Positions 24,240 through 32,228 of a stretch of 33,385 bases of DNA are shown here, in pieces. The DNA is from a virus. Under the pieces are notes generated by a model. That model searched no databases. It was not told the DNA's origin and saw only the letters and a program-made list of their open reading frames with translations. A program made the position numbers and the translations under genes. The DNA is taken from positions 1 to 33,385 of the IMG/VR virus record IMGVR_UViG_3300025082_002804; one strand, written 5' to 3'. Each line of letters starts with the position of its first letter. The stretch's first letter is position 1.

Positions 24240-25192
24240 TTCTTATTCCTATAGTGATTCAGCAAAAATTCAATACTATCCTCTAATGAATACCGCGGCT
24301 GCCAACCACTTGCATTCAAAAACTTAGTGACGTCAGGTACTTGAAGTGTGACATCCACTGGCCGTAGCAATTGCTTATCAACCATTGAGCGGATGGGAAC
24401 AGTCGATTGCTTCTTAAGCTGCTCTAAAAAGTCCCCCACCGTAATAATACTATTGCCACCGATATTATAGGGGGTTCCATACTCACATTTCTCGCAGGCA
24501 ATCCAATAGGTCTCCATTGCATCACGAACGTCAATCAAAGTACGCGTTGAATCCAGGTTACCATGGGTTAAAACGTCTCTTTCGCCTCGTTCGATCTCCA
24601 CAATCTTCTGTGCAAAGGCGCTTGAGAAGATGTCACCCCGTCGTGGATTAATATAAGCAAACATTCGAGTAATAATCACCTTCATTCCATATGAATGGAA
24701 ATAAGAACTGGCTATTTTCTCCTGTGTAAGTTTAGAAACAGCATAAATATTCACTGGTTGAATGGGATGAGTCTCCAAAATCGGTATATTCTCGGCTGCT
24801 ACGTTGCCATAAACCTCTGATGTTCCACAAAACTGGATTATAGGGTCCAAACCAACGATGCGAATTGCCTCAAATAGGTTAATTGTGTTGTTAATATTGT
24901 TCTGCAGCACCGCGATTGGATTAGAAAAGCAGACGTGAACGTTAGCATGTGCCGCTAAATGAAAAATATAGTCTGGCTTACAGGCTTCTAGGGCGCGGAT
25001 CGTCGCACTTAAGTCGTTAAGGTCACACTCGTGAAGTGTGATTTTGTCTCGAATTGCCTTCAAGTTGGCATTTGATGTAGTACTGTGCCAACGAGAGACA
25101 CCGTGAACGTCGAGATCTCCCTTCTCAACTAAGAATTCAGCTAAATGACTTCCACCTGACCCAGCGATGCCCGTAATTAAGGCTCGTTTCAT
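24236..25192 (-). CDS. GDP-mannose 4,6-dehydratase-like SDR
   Basis: The 318-residue extended SDR has the nucleotide motif GIAGSGG (8-14), the active-site triad region T124/E126 in CGTSEVYG and Y150/K154 (YAVSK), and a C-terminal element typical of the GMD/RMD group (LLRPVDVTLQVPDVTKFLNASGWQPRY). GMD converts GDP-mannose into GDP-4-keto-6-deoxymannose, the common precursor of fucose, rhamnose, perosamine and colitose, with the Thr/Glu pair specific to dehydratases. The Glu is present, so a dehydratase reading is favoured over the reductase RMD. It fits as first step before the ColD-like and ColC-like genes. The start has GGAG 6 nt upstream and overlaps the upstream glycosyltransferase stop by 4 nt. 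Confidence 0.87.
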   Translation of the reverse strand: MKRALITGIAGSGGSHLAEFLVEKGDLDVHGVSRWHSTTSNANLKAIRDKITLHECDLNDLSATIRALEACKPDYIFHLAAHANVHVCFSNPIAVLQNNINNTINLFEAIRIVGLDPIIQFCGTSEVYGNVAAENIPILETHPIQPVNIYAVSKLTQEKIASSYFHSYGMKVIITRMFAYINPRRGDIFSSAFAQKIVEIERGERDVLTHGNLDSTRTLIDVRDAMETYWIACEKCEYGTPYNIGGNSIITVGDFLEQLKKQSTVPIRSMVDKQLLRPVDVTLQVPDVTKFLNASGWQPRYSLEDSIEFLLNHYRNKK

Positions 25193-26184
25193 GTGGTGCT
25201 CCTAATAAATTTATGCTTTATCTCATCATAATCTAAGAGTTCCTTGGAAAGATACAAGTTATTTTTAATAAAATCTCTCAATCTATCATCTACACTAAAG
25301 GATTTCTCATCAAATTGCTCGGAATTATGAATCAAATAGGTCTTGTCTTTCGGAATATCTGTTTTATGAGCAAAGCGCGGCACCCATTCTTCATGGCCAA
25401 AACCAACAGCAAAGGCTTCTGGATCGTTGACGATCTCTTTAACAGTGCGGGCGCCTGGGTATACCAGATCCCACCCGGCGCCGAAGGCTAGGGTTTGCCC
25501 ATCAAGCCCGCTGTGCGTTCCTGCATTTTCTCCATGCTTGTAACTTACATCGTTTGCTATCACAAAGCGTTGTTGCACTGCTGCAGCCAAAAACGAAAAC
25601 GTGGATTCTGTGCAATAGGAAACAAAGATATCAGGCAATATATTGCCATAAGCTTTAAAGATTTTATTTGAAAAAATCTTACAATGTAAGTTTGCTGTAC
25701 AGCCGAGCGGTACCACAAAATCCTTATCACGTGAGAAGACGTCCCACAAATTCTGGCTCTGATCGAACCCAAACCACCAATAATAACCATTATCTTCGTC
25801 AATTTCAGGGGATACGATCCCCATTTCATCATCTTTCATCCGATCGTGCAAACGACCGAGAGATTGTGGATCGTCAATAAAAGAAACATCTGAAGCCACA
25901 TACATATATCCATCAAATTCGCCAAACTCTGCGACGCTCATAAGGACAGCATGATTAAAGCTCTGGTTAACTGCGAGCTTGTCATTAGTCAAACAATAAC
26001 TAATGTCTCCGCGGAACTCTTTATAGACTTTAGCGAAAGTCTCGTTAGAGACGCAACACCCCGAGAAGACGACTTCTTTGTCGGTCAGATCTTGCTCCAG
26101 AATTGTACGCAGGTTCTTAATATATGACTCGGAGTTTTCTGTATCTCCCAGCCCGCATGCGTTATAAACTACTAATAGTGACAT
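25189..26184 (-). CDS. Glycosyltransferase-like protein (tandem paralog A)
   Basis: The 331-residue product and its downstream-coordinate neighbour (26192-27127) are clear paralogs. Here the GT-A-like part is SLLVVYNACG with NQSFNHAVLMS and DGYMYVASDVSF, where a D-V-S replaces the canonical DXD. Shared downstream blocks are LPDIFVSYCTESTFSFLAAAV and LSKELLDYDEIKHKFI at the C-terminus. Residues 40-80 and 120-150 are more variable. No membrane anchor. The substrate is unknown; the strong C-terminal conservation between the two copies suggests a common partner or acceptor. An alternative to glycosyltransferase is a related GT-A-fold transferase. Confidence 0.75.
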   Translation of the reverse strand: MSLLVVYNACGLGDTENSESYIKNLRTILEQDLTDKEVVFSGCCVSNETFAKVYKEFRGDISYCLTNDKLAVNQSFNHAVLMSVAEFGEFDGYMYVASDVSFIDDPQSLGRLHDRMKDDEMGIVSPEIDEDNGYYWWFGFDQSQNLWDVFSRDKDFVVPLGCTANLHCKIFSNKIFKAYGNILPDIFVSYCTESTFSFLAAAVQQRFVIANDVSYKHGENAGTHSGLDGQTLAFGAGWDLVYPGARTVKEIVNDPEAFAVGFGHEEWVPRFAHKTDIPKDKTYLIHNSEQFDEKSFSVDDRLRDFIKNNLYLSKELLDYDEIKHKFIRSTT

Positions 26185-26191
26185 TTTTTAC

Positions 26192-27127
26192 CTATAAAAA
26201 CCTATACTTTACATCATTATAATCGAACAGTTCCTTGCTCAGAAACATTCTCGTACGTATAAATTCCTTCAATCTCTCTGGTTCTTGAACCATTCCGTTC
26301 TCGTCGTATTTGGCAGGGTCATGATGTAAGACTCCCTGCATCTCTTCATAGCCAAATCCAGAAGCCAGCGCCTCCGGGTCGCGGCAGATTTCATAGATGT
26401 CGAGTCCGCCAAAAAGATTGTTCTTATTATCGCCTCTTGGTCCCGTATGATCAAACCCACATGTAGCGCCGTCAACGCTCTTGAGGTGCTCCGCTACCAC
26501 ATCCTTTAGAATCACCCACCGCGAGCTAACTGCTGCAGCCAGAAATGAAAAGATAGACTCAGTGCAATAGGCTACAAAGATATCCGGAATAATTTTATTA
26601 TCAAATGCTTTAAAGATATCATTGGAAAAAATCTGTGTGTGCAGATTGCAAGCTCTTCCCACAGGAATTACAAAATTCTCGTTCTCTACAAATCCATCGA
26701 CCCCAATCCATTGGGGGAACCCATTGTCATTACTCGCCTGGACGGTCACCATGCCGTAATCGCCCTCTTTGAATAAGTCATAAGCTTTGCTTAAAACGGT
26801 TCGATCCTGCCTGAAATTGATGCCTGAGTCGATATAAAGATATCCTTCGAACTCGCCATATTTCTCTACACATTTCGCCACGGTGTGATTAAAGCTTTGG
26901 TTAACAGTAATGCGATCATGAATCAAGTTGTAAGCGATACTTCGGCCGAAAGTAGCGACGAGCTTTTTAATAGTGCCGGCAGAATTGCCGCAGCTTGACA
27001 GTACCACCTCTACACCTTCCAAGTCTTGAGCAAGAATATTTTTAATACAATCGATATACCAGTCGACTGGCTCTCGTCCAGAAAAGCCACAAGTGTTATA
27101 GACAACTAAAAGCTTATTTTTCGCCAT
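26192..27127 (-). CDS. Glycosyltransferase-like protein (tandem paralog B)
   Basis: The 311-residue product is the second of the tandem pair. Blocks shared with copy A include LLVVYNTCGFSG, NQSFNHTVAKC, GEFEGYLYIDSGINF (the acidic site is weaker, Asp-Ser-Gly), IIPDIFVAYCTESIFSFLAAAV and LSKELFDYNDVKYRFL. I chose the ATG at 27127 because GGGG lies 6 nt upstream. The frame could also begin four codons earlier at 27139. The gene overlaps the E1-beta-like gene by 14 nt. Without a full DXD, activity may differ from copy A. Confidence 0.75.
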   Translation of the reverse strand: MAKNKLLVVYNTCGFSGREPVDWYIDCIKNILAQDLEGVEVVLSSCGNSAGTIKKLVATFGRSIAYNLIHDRITVNQSFNHTVAKCVEKYGEFEGYLYIDSGINFRQDRTVLSKAYDLFKEGDYGMVTVQASNDNGFPQWIGVDGFVENENFVIPVGRACNLHTQIFSNDIFKAFDNKIIPDIFVAYCTESIFSFLAAAVSSRWVILKDVVAEHLKSVDGATCGFDHTGPRGDNKNNLFGGLDIYEICRDPEALASGFGYEEMQGVLHHDPAKYDENGMVQEPERLKEFIRTRMFLSKELFDYNDVKYRFL

Positions 27128-27653
27128 AATAATCCCCATACTCTACTATCAATGTACTTTTACCATCAGTGCGCAAATAAGCTTTCTCATAAGCAGGGAA
27201 AATTTCCTCCGGCTCTTCCAAACGGATAACATCGATATTATTAGTCATCAGACGAAGTCCGTCGGTAAAGTCACCAACGTGCTGAGCCTGTGGGTGAAGT
27301 GGTCTCTCTGATCCAATCCCTGTGCGCACAATAACTTTGGGAACGTATTCACCATGGGAAAACTCAGGCATTCGATCTAGATGGTTAATCAGTTGATTCA
27401 TCGTTAAAAGGAGGAAATTCCACCTCGGATAAATACTAATAGGGACGGTCCCAGCAACAGCAAGACCATTTGTGATTCCCATCTGCATTTCTTCATCTAC
27501 CGGCATTTCTAACAGCTTGCTCGGATCAATATCCTTAAGCGTATTAGTCATGGCGGTTCCTTTATAAGCTACGGCTTGACCTAAAAACATTGTATCAGGC
27601 TGGGATCCCAGAAAGTCCATGGACCTTTTTAGTTCTTCAAAATATTTACCCAT
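27114..27653 (-). CDS. TPP enzyme, E1-beta-like pyrimidine-domain subunit
   Basis: The 179-residue subunit covers only the pyrimidine-binding domain of an E1-beta-like protein. Shared features are MPVDEEMQMGITNGLAVAG with the TPP-activating Glu (E54/E55), PISIYPRWNFLLLTMNQLIN, KVIVRTGIGS, and LHPQAQHVGDF (usually AAQHSQ). It lacks the C-terminal transketolase_C domain of ordinary E1-beta (about 325 residues). It starts 1 nt after the E1-alpha-like stop (TAAAATG) without a good ribosome site, so the two are made in a coupled fashion. I infer a heterodimer or heterotetramer with the product of 27655-28266. It belongs to the glycan cassette, where such pairs may transfer two-carbon units to keto-sugars. 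Confidence 0.8.
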   Translation of the reverse strand: MGKYFEELKRSMDFLGSQPDTMFLGQAVAYKGTAMTNTLKDIDPSKLLEMPVDEEMQMGITNGLAVAGTVPISIYPRWNFLLLTMNQLINHLDRMPEFSHGEYVPKVIVRTGIGSERPLHPQAQHVGDFTDGLRLMTNNIDVIRLEEPEEIFPAYEKAYLRTDGKSTLIVEYGDYYGEK

Positions 27654-27654
27654 T

Positions 27655-28266
27655 TTAAAATTGCACCCTTATTCCTGCGCCGGCATGTGGATATTTATCC
27701 AGTACATATTTGTAATAAGTGACATAATCATCGTTGACTCCTTCGTAAGTCAACACTTCCTGGTTCCAGGTAGCGCGGGTATCGGTACACACTGATTTGC
27801 CATTATCCTCAACAATAAAGTGAATTGGCAGCTCATGATTTCGCGAATACTTAATACATTCATGCGCCATGCCTGTTTCAGAAGTCATGTCTCCCATAAA
27901 ACAGTAAACCTTATTAGTGCCACCCTTGCGCTTGATATCAAGAGCAATTCCAGTCGCGATTGGTAATACACCCGTAACAATTCCGGAAGATAGTACTCTA
28001 TACTCTTTGAAGCAAAGCGAAATTGAGCGCCCCTTTAAAATAGCTGCTTTTAATTCATCTTTCGGAACACCTTTTAAAAGGCACTGATAGTGACTACGCC
28101 ATGAACATAAAACCCAGTCCTCGGGACCGATATCGTGTTTACGAAAAACCTCTATTACTTCTTCTTCATTGCTATCATATAAGTGGACAGGCGCCATAAT
28201 TTGAGCGTTATTAAAACAATCCGCTATCTCATTCTCATATTCCACAAGTTCTTCTTTGGTGTACAC
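27655..28266 (-). CDS. TPP enzyme, E1-alpha-like subunit
   Basis: The 203-residue subunit resembles the TPP pyrophosphate-binding part of E1-alpha. It has CSWRSHYQCLLKGVPKDEL, GIVTGVLPIATGIALDIKRKGG, and the metal/TPP motif GDM at 125-127 (usually GDG) with DN at 154-155 (usually NN). It is short compared with the 320-370 residues of pyruvate dehydrogenase E1-alpha. The start is a GTG at 28266 with GGAG 6 nt upstream; no ATG fits better. It carries no lipoyl or E2/E3 partner in the window, arguing against a dehydrogenase complex. The two-subunit form recalls AviB1/AviB2-type enzymes that attach two-carbon branches to sugars. Confidence 0.82.
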   Translation of the reverse strand: MYTKEELVEYENEIADCFNNAQIMAPVHLYDSNEEEVIEVFRKHDIGPEDWVLCSWRSHYQCLLKGVPKDELKAAILKGRSISLCFKEYRVLSSGIVTGVLPIATGIALDIKRKGGTNKVYCFMGDMTSETGMAHECIKYSRNHELPIHFIVEDNGKSVCTDTRATWNQEVLTYEGVNDDYVTYYKYVLDKYPHAGAGIRVQF

Positions 28267-28267
28267 A

Positions 28268-29776
28268 TTAATCTCCTAACAGCTTTCGCTTAAGTGTATG
28301 TTTGCTCATCTCTACTATATCATCATGGACTTTGTCACCAAATTTGGATTTGATAAGGTGCAAATATTTGTCGCTTTGGTGATAGGTATCAAATGCCTTG
28401 TCTCTAAAGGCCAAAACCTCAGCCGATGACAAAAAGTTAGTGCGCAAAGGCGAAGTTTCATAAGAATGTTGGGAAAATCCCACATAGCTATTGGGCAATT
28501 CCCATTTATGTAATAACGCGTCCATATACAGCTTTGATCCTGGGTATGCCATCGTTGAATAAAAGTTGCCGAATTCGCAATTCAAATCCATCGCCAAATC
28601 CAGTGTCTCTTGCATGGTATCGTGGTCGTCTTCCGGTAATCCAAAAATATAATTACCTATAACATTAATCCCAGCATCCTTAATTTTTTTAACCAAATCT
28701 TGAATGTTAACACTCGTAAATTTTCCTTTTACAACATCTTTTCGAACAACGGCATTGCCCGACTCGATCCCCAAAGCTAACCATTCTACGCCAGCTTCTT
28801 TGAGTGGCTTTAGATATTCCTCTTTGACCGTGTCTATTCTTGCATAAGCCCAAATATTGAAATCATAATTACGCTCTTTTATCAACTGACAAAGTGTCAG
28901 AAAATGACTCTTATTGAGCACAAACATCTCATCCGCTATCTTGACATTGCGGATGCCCCTGTTATGAATTTCCTCAAACTCATTGATGATAAAGTTAGGG
29001 TCCCAGAACCTAAACTTATTTCGCCCATAATCCCAATTTTCTACATTGTTATTTCCAAACGGGGCATTGATGCAACAGAAGCTGCACTGAAATGGACATC
29101 CCAAACTGGTATATAGCGATGCGAAGGGGGATCGCTCGCCGCCATTACTCATGGCGTGCCAATTGGAGGTGCGATACTTGTCCATGGGAAGTAAATCCCA
29201 TGCCATTCCAGGCAACTCTGTTTCTAAATCTTTTTGATCTACAATTGGTGCAGGCTTGGTAAATCTGATGCGACCATCGTCGCGATACCATAAGCCTGGA
29301 ACCTTTTCTAGGTCGGAGGCTTTGTTCATATCTAGGTTCAACAGAGATGTGATTGTATACATTCCCTCACCCTGACAAACGAAGTCAACACTTTCACGTG
29401 TAATCGTCTGTCGAGATACAGCCGACGGGTGCAGTCCCAGCAGCAGAACCTTAGACTCAATTTTTTCTTCTTGTAGTTTCTTGCATAGTAATGAGGCTCC
29501 ATGCATATTCTGAGTAGATGCCGAAGGCTGCTGACCATAGACTACAATAGCAACCAATTTTGTATCATACTCTAAAATTGCCTGAGCGCTGGACGCCACA
29601 TCATGTTGCTCAGCCTCACAATCCAGAATTGCGACTGAATGCCCCTTCACTCGGACATGGTTCGCCAGTAAAGCCGCCCAGATGGGAGGCTCGATCGCTG
29701 AATATTTATTGCTCAGGGACTGGTATACAAACGGTGCACCATTTGGGTGAACAAATAAAACATCTACTTTCTTCAT
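28268..29776 (-). CDS. Radical SAM enzyme with B12-binding-like N-terminal domain
   Basis: The 502 residues contain an N-terminal Rossmann-like domain (1-145) as in B12-binding radical SAM proteins, though the base-off D-x-H-x-x-G motif is not seen. The radical SAM domain follows, with the cluster ligands C227, C231 and C234 in TSLGCPFQCSFCCINAP (C-x3-C-x2-C). Later landmarks are DEMFVLNK, NIWAYARID, GIESGN and IFGLPEDD, all usual for the family. Class B enzymes of this sort methylate unreactive carbons, but many relatives have other reactions. Within a sugar cassette it could methylate, epimerise or dehydrate a sugar. Substrate unknown. The start has AGG 8 nt upstream. Confidence 0.85.
   Translation of the reverse strand: MKKVDVLFVHPNGAPFVYQSLSNKYSAIEPPIWAALLANHVRVKGHSVAILDCEAEQHDVASSAQAILEYDTKLVAIVVYGQQPSASTQNMHGASLLCKKLQEEKIESKVLLLGLHPSAVSRQTITRESVDFVCQGEGMYTITSLLNLDMNKASDLEKVPGLWYRDDGRIRFTKPAPIVDQKDLETELPGMAWDLLPMDKYRTSNWHAMSNGGERSPFASLYTSLGCPFQCSFCCINAPFGNNNVENWDYGRNKFRFWDPNFIINEFEEIHNRGIRNVKIADEMFVLNKSHFLTLCQLIKERNYDFNIWAYARIDTVKEEYLKPLKEAGVEWLALGIESGNAVVRKDVVKGKFTSVNIQDLVKKIKDAGINVIGNYIFGLPEDDHDTMQETLDLAMDLNCEFGNFYSTMAYPGSKLYMDALLHKWELPNSYVGFSQHSYETSPLRTNFLSSAEVLAFRDKAFDTYHQSDKYLHLIKSKFGDKVHDDIVEMSKHTLKRKLLGD
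28273..28277 (-). promoter_or_regulatory. Ribosome binding site supporting a GTG start
   Basis: AGGAG lies 6 nt before the GTG at 28266 of the E1-alpha-like gene, which supports a non-ATG start. Confidence 0.65.
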
Positions 29777-29785
29777 ATAAGTTAC

Positions 29786-30712
29786 CTAATAATTTGCATA
29801 CCACGGTGATTCGATGATCGAATATGCATTAACAAGCTGTTTAATGCCTTGATCTAAATCGTAATCACATGCAAACCCCTTTTTATAAATTTTTTCACTG
29901 CTTACAATATAATCCCGAGTATCGGGATCGCTTGTGAACTCTGCTCTGATGATTTCTAATGGAAGATGGTTCTGAATAACCTTGGCTAATTGAAGCTTAT
30001 TCATGTTGAGTGCATCATTTCCCACGTTAAATGTGTCATCAACACAGGTGTCCCAATTTTCAATAACAAACTTAAAAGCTTTGCAGACATCTTGAATGTG
30101 TACGTAATTCCTCATGAACTCGCATTCATACAATACTAGGATACGATCTCGTAACGTGCGCAGGACAAAATTGTTAACTAATAAATCAGTCCTCATTCTC
30201 GATGCCGGGCCGTATACTGTGGCTAATCGAAATGTAACACAGTTCTCTGCATTCCTATAAGCTTCTTCGGCATCCACCTTTGTGCGCCCATACAGCGACA
30301 CCGGATTTAAAGGAGACTCTTCCGTACGTACGGTTCCGTCTTCGCTCGTGCCGTACCCCGAATTGGTGCAAGGATACACGACTTTCTGTTCCGGGCGCTT
30401 ATTATCAGCAATCCACTGATTGATCTCATAATTGATCTCTACAGCAGCGCGTGGGTCTTGGTCACACAGCGGGAAGCCCACCAGCGCGGCGAGTGGGATA
30501 ATCACATCGCAGTCTTTCATTAATTCGCCTAGAAGCTTCGTGTTTCTTACATCACCTTTTACAAAAGTAAAATTAGGGCTCGTTGTATATCGAAGTAAGG
30601 ACGTCGGATCGTACATTAAATTGTCGATAACGACCACTTCATGATCCTCTATAAAATATTGAATTAATTCGCTTCCAATATAGCCAGCTCCGCCAGTGAT
30701 TAAAATTTTCAT
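29786..30712 (-). CDS. NAD(P)-dependent sugar epimerase/dehydratase (extended SDR)
   Basis: The 308-residue protein has the Rossmann motif GGAGYIG (7-13) and an acidic NAD-specific D30 after VVVID. The active-site element is TNSGYG (116-121) with the catalytic pair Y141/K145 (YGRTK). It continues with RLATVYGP, and the C-terminal part (NYVHIQDVCKAF, then DDTFNVGND) is as in UDP-glucose 4-epimerase-like SDRs. The active site lacks the Asp-Glu/Thr-Glu of 4,6-dehydratases at the equivalent position, so an epimerase or reductase is favoured. The precise sugar is not readable. It overlaps the FAD oxidoreductase stop by one base (TAATG). Confidence 0.8.
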   Translation of the reverse strand: MKILITGGAGYIGSELIQYFIEDHEVVVIDNLMYDPTSLLRYTTSPNFTFVKGDVRNTKLLGELMKDCDVIIPLAALVGFPLCDQDPRAAVEINYEINQWIADNKRPEQKVVYPCTNSGYGTSEDGTVRTEESPLNPVSLYGRTKVDAEEAYRNAENCVTFRLATVYGPASRMRTDLLVNNFVLRTLRDRILVLYECEFMRNYVHIQDVCKAFKFVIENWDTCVDDTFNVGNDALNMNKLQLAKVIQNHLPLEIIRAEFTSDPDTRDYIVSSEKIYKKGFACDYDLDQGIKQLVNAYSIIESPWYANY

Positions 30713-31818
30713 TAGTTAATTATCTCCTCAACATAATCTGCTATAGCCAGGCAACCAGTGAGCCCCGGGGATTCGATTCCCATTAGATTTATAAAATTAT
30801 TATAACCATTTTCCTGCTCATTTTTTATCATAAAATCAGCAAAATGTATTTGAGGTCCCTGAAGCTTAGGTCGAATGCCGCTTAAGCCTGGCGCTAAGTC
30901 CTCATAATCAATACTTAAATAACGATTTATAGCATCATAAAACTGTTGCTTATTGGTTTCACCTACCCCATAATTCAAATCATTCACATAATAAGCATTA
31001 GGACCAAACGATAAATTGCCATCTAAGTCAATCACTGTATGAATTCCTAAATACTTCCCCTCTGGGTCGGGAACTGGGTATATTAATCTTTTCATGTTCT
31101 TATATTTGGTAGTAGTATAATACTCGCCTTTGCACCAGTAGAGTTTATGTTCTTTAAGATCCAGCATGTGGGCAACTGTATCGCTCCACAAACCACTCGC
31201 ATTTATCACTACCGGAGCTTCTATAATAACATCGTTATCAACAGTTGTCAACTTATATAATTTATTTTTATACTTTATATCGTTAATCTCGGCTCTATAA
31301 GAAAAAACTACCCCATTCTTTAATGCTAGGTTCTCTAATTTTTGCATTAAAGAATGAGAATCTATTATACCCGTAGAATTAACTAGAAGTGCCTTTTGCG
31401 CTTTGAGAGTTGGTTCAAGTTCTTTAATTTCCGCAGAATCTATCATCCTGATATCTGTCACTCCATTATTCTGAGCATTCAATTGAAGCTTCTCTAAAGT
31501 TCTCTCTTCTTCCGCGGAGGAAGCAACAATTAATTTCCCACACCTTTTGTAAGGAATATTGTGTTCTTCCGAGAATTTATATAAGAGAGCGTTTCCATCT
31601 ACGCACATTTTAGCTTTGAGACTGTCGGGGGGGTAATAAATTCCGGAGTGAATAACTTCGCTATTCCGGCTAGAGGTGTGTTGTCCGAATGAACTCTCTT
31701 TATCCACCAATAAGACGTTCTCATATTTATGAGATAAGCGTTCCGCTATAGCAAGACCAATAACGCCGGCACCAATAATAAGAACTTCACAAGGATATAC
31801 CTCTGTTACTCTTTCCAA
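30712..31818 (-). CDS. FAD-dependent oxidoreductase, DAO/LhgO-like
   Basis: The 368 residues belong to the DAO fold. The FAD motif is LIIGAGVIG (13-21) with acidic D39 after the second strand, followed by HTSSRNSEVIHSGIYY (FAD-contact loop) and, late, APGLSGIRPKLQG and FINLMGIESPGLTG. These match the L-2-hydroxyglutarate oxidase/dehydrogenase group (LhgO, L2HGDH), about 400 residues. The start is TTG at 31818, since no ATG or GTG lies near the N-terminus and the FAD motif begins 13 residues later; GGGA lies 6 nt upstream. It overlaps the 135-residue gene by 13 nt. In a cell-surface operon such an enzyme may oxidise a glycan-linked hydroxy acid, but this is inference. Confidence 0.85.
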   Translation of the reverse strand: MERVTEVYPCEVLIIGAGVIGLAIAERLSHKYENVLLVDKESSFGQHTSSRNSEVIHSGIYYPPDSLKAKMCVDGNALLYKFSEEHNIPYKRCGKLIVASSAEEERTLEKLQLNAQNNGVTDIRMIDSAEIKELEPTLKAQKALLVNSTGIIDSHSLMQKLENLALKNGVVFSYRAEINDIKYKNKLYKLTTVDNDVIIEAPVVINASGLWSDTVAHMLDLKEHKLYWCKGEYYTTTKYKNMKRLIYPVPDPEGKYLGIHTVIDLDGNLSFGPNAYYVNDLNYGVGETNKQQFYDAINRYLSIDYEDLAPGLSGIRPKLQGPQIHFADFMIKNEQENGYNNFINLMGIESPGLTGCLAIADYVEEIIN

Positions 31819-32213
31819 CTAATTTCCCAGTCCTCAAAGTCAGCGGCCAAGCAATCAATCTTATAATCTTTACGACCGCCGGAGATTTCTTGAATCTTAT
31901 TCTTTGCGGTATTACGGATACCATTTAATCCGTGGGTCAACTCAAGGTTGTTCCCGTCCTTAATACCCTTACGGTAATTTGATTCATTATGCCAAATATG
32001 CAAGTTCATTTGAGATAGTACGACCACAGCTCGAATTGTTTCAGCTGTGATTTTCTCACTCTCATTCAGACATAACTGAATGTCATGCACAATGTCTTTA
32101 ATCTCTTGACCATATTCATCCTTATGCTCAGAAATAAAAACTTCTTTAAGTTGAGCAATCGAGAGTCTATCAACAAGTTCTGATAGAGTTGGCAAATATT
32201 TTCTGTTTTCCAT
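31806..32213 (-). CDS. Conserved hypothetical protein of the glycan cassette (135 aa)
   Basis: This 135-residue protein is mostly helical and charged. Its N-terminus LPTLSELVDRLSIAQLKEVF and later LHIWHNESNYRKG and GLNGIRNTAKNKIQE, then the end KIDCLAADFEDW, look like a conserved family I associate with phages and O-antigen clusters but cannot name. No catalytic motif, Cys pair or membrane segment is obvious. It precedes the FAD oxidoreductase with a 13-nt overlap, which suggests a shared task. Function not assigned. Confidence 0.75.
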   Translation of the reverse strand: MENRKYLPTLSELVDRLSIAQLKEVFISEHKDEYGQEIKDIVHDIQLCLNESEKITAETIRAVVVLSQMNLHIWHNESNYRKGIKDGNNLELTHGLNGIRNTAKNKIQEISGGRKDYKIDCLAADFEDWEISWKE

Positions 32214-32228
32214 AATTTAGGTTACTTT

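Noticed and set aside
27114-28266. Transketolase feeding sedoheptulose-7-phosphate to the heptose genes
   Set aside because: The motifs match E1-alpha and E1-beta better than transketolase, and the pair lacks the C-terminal domain.
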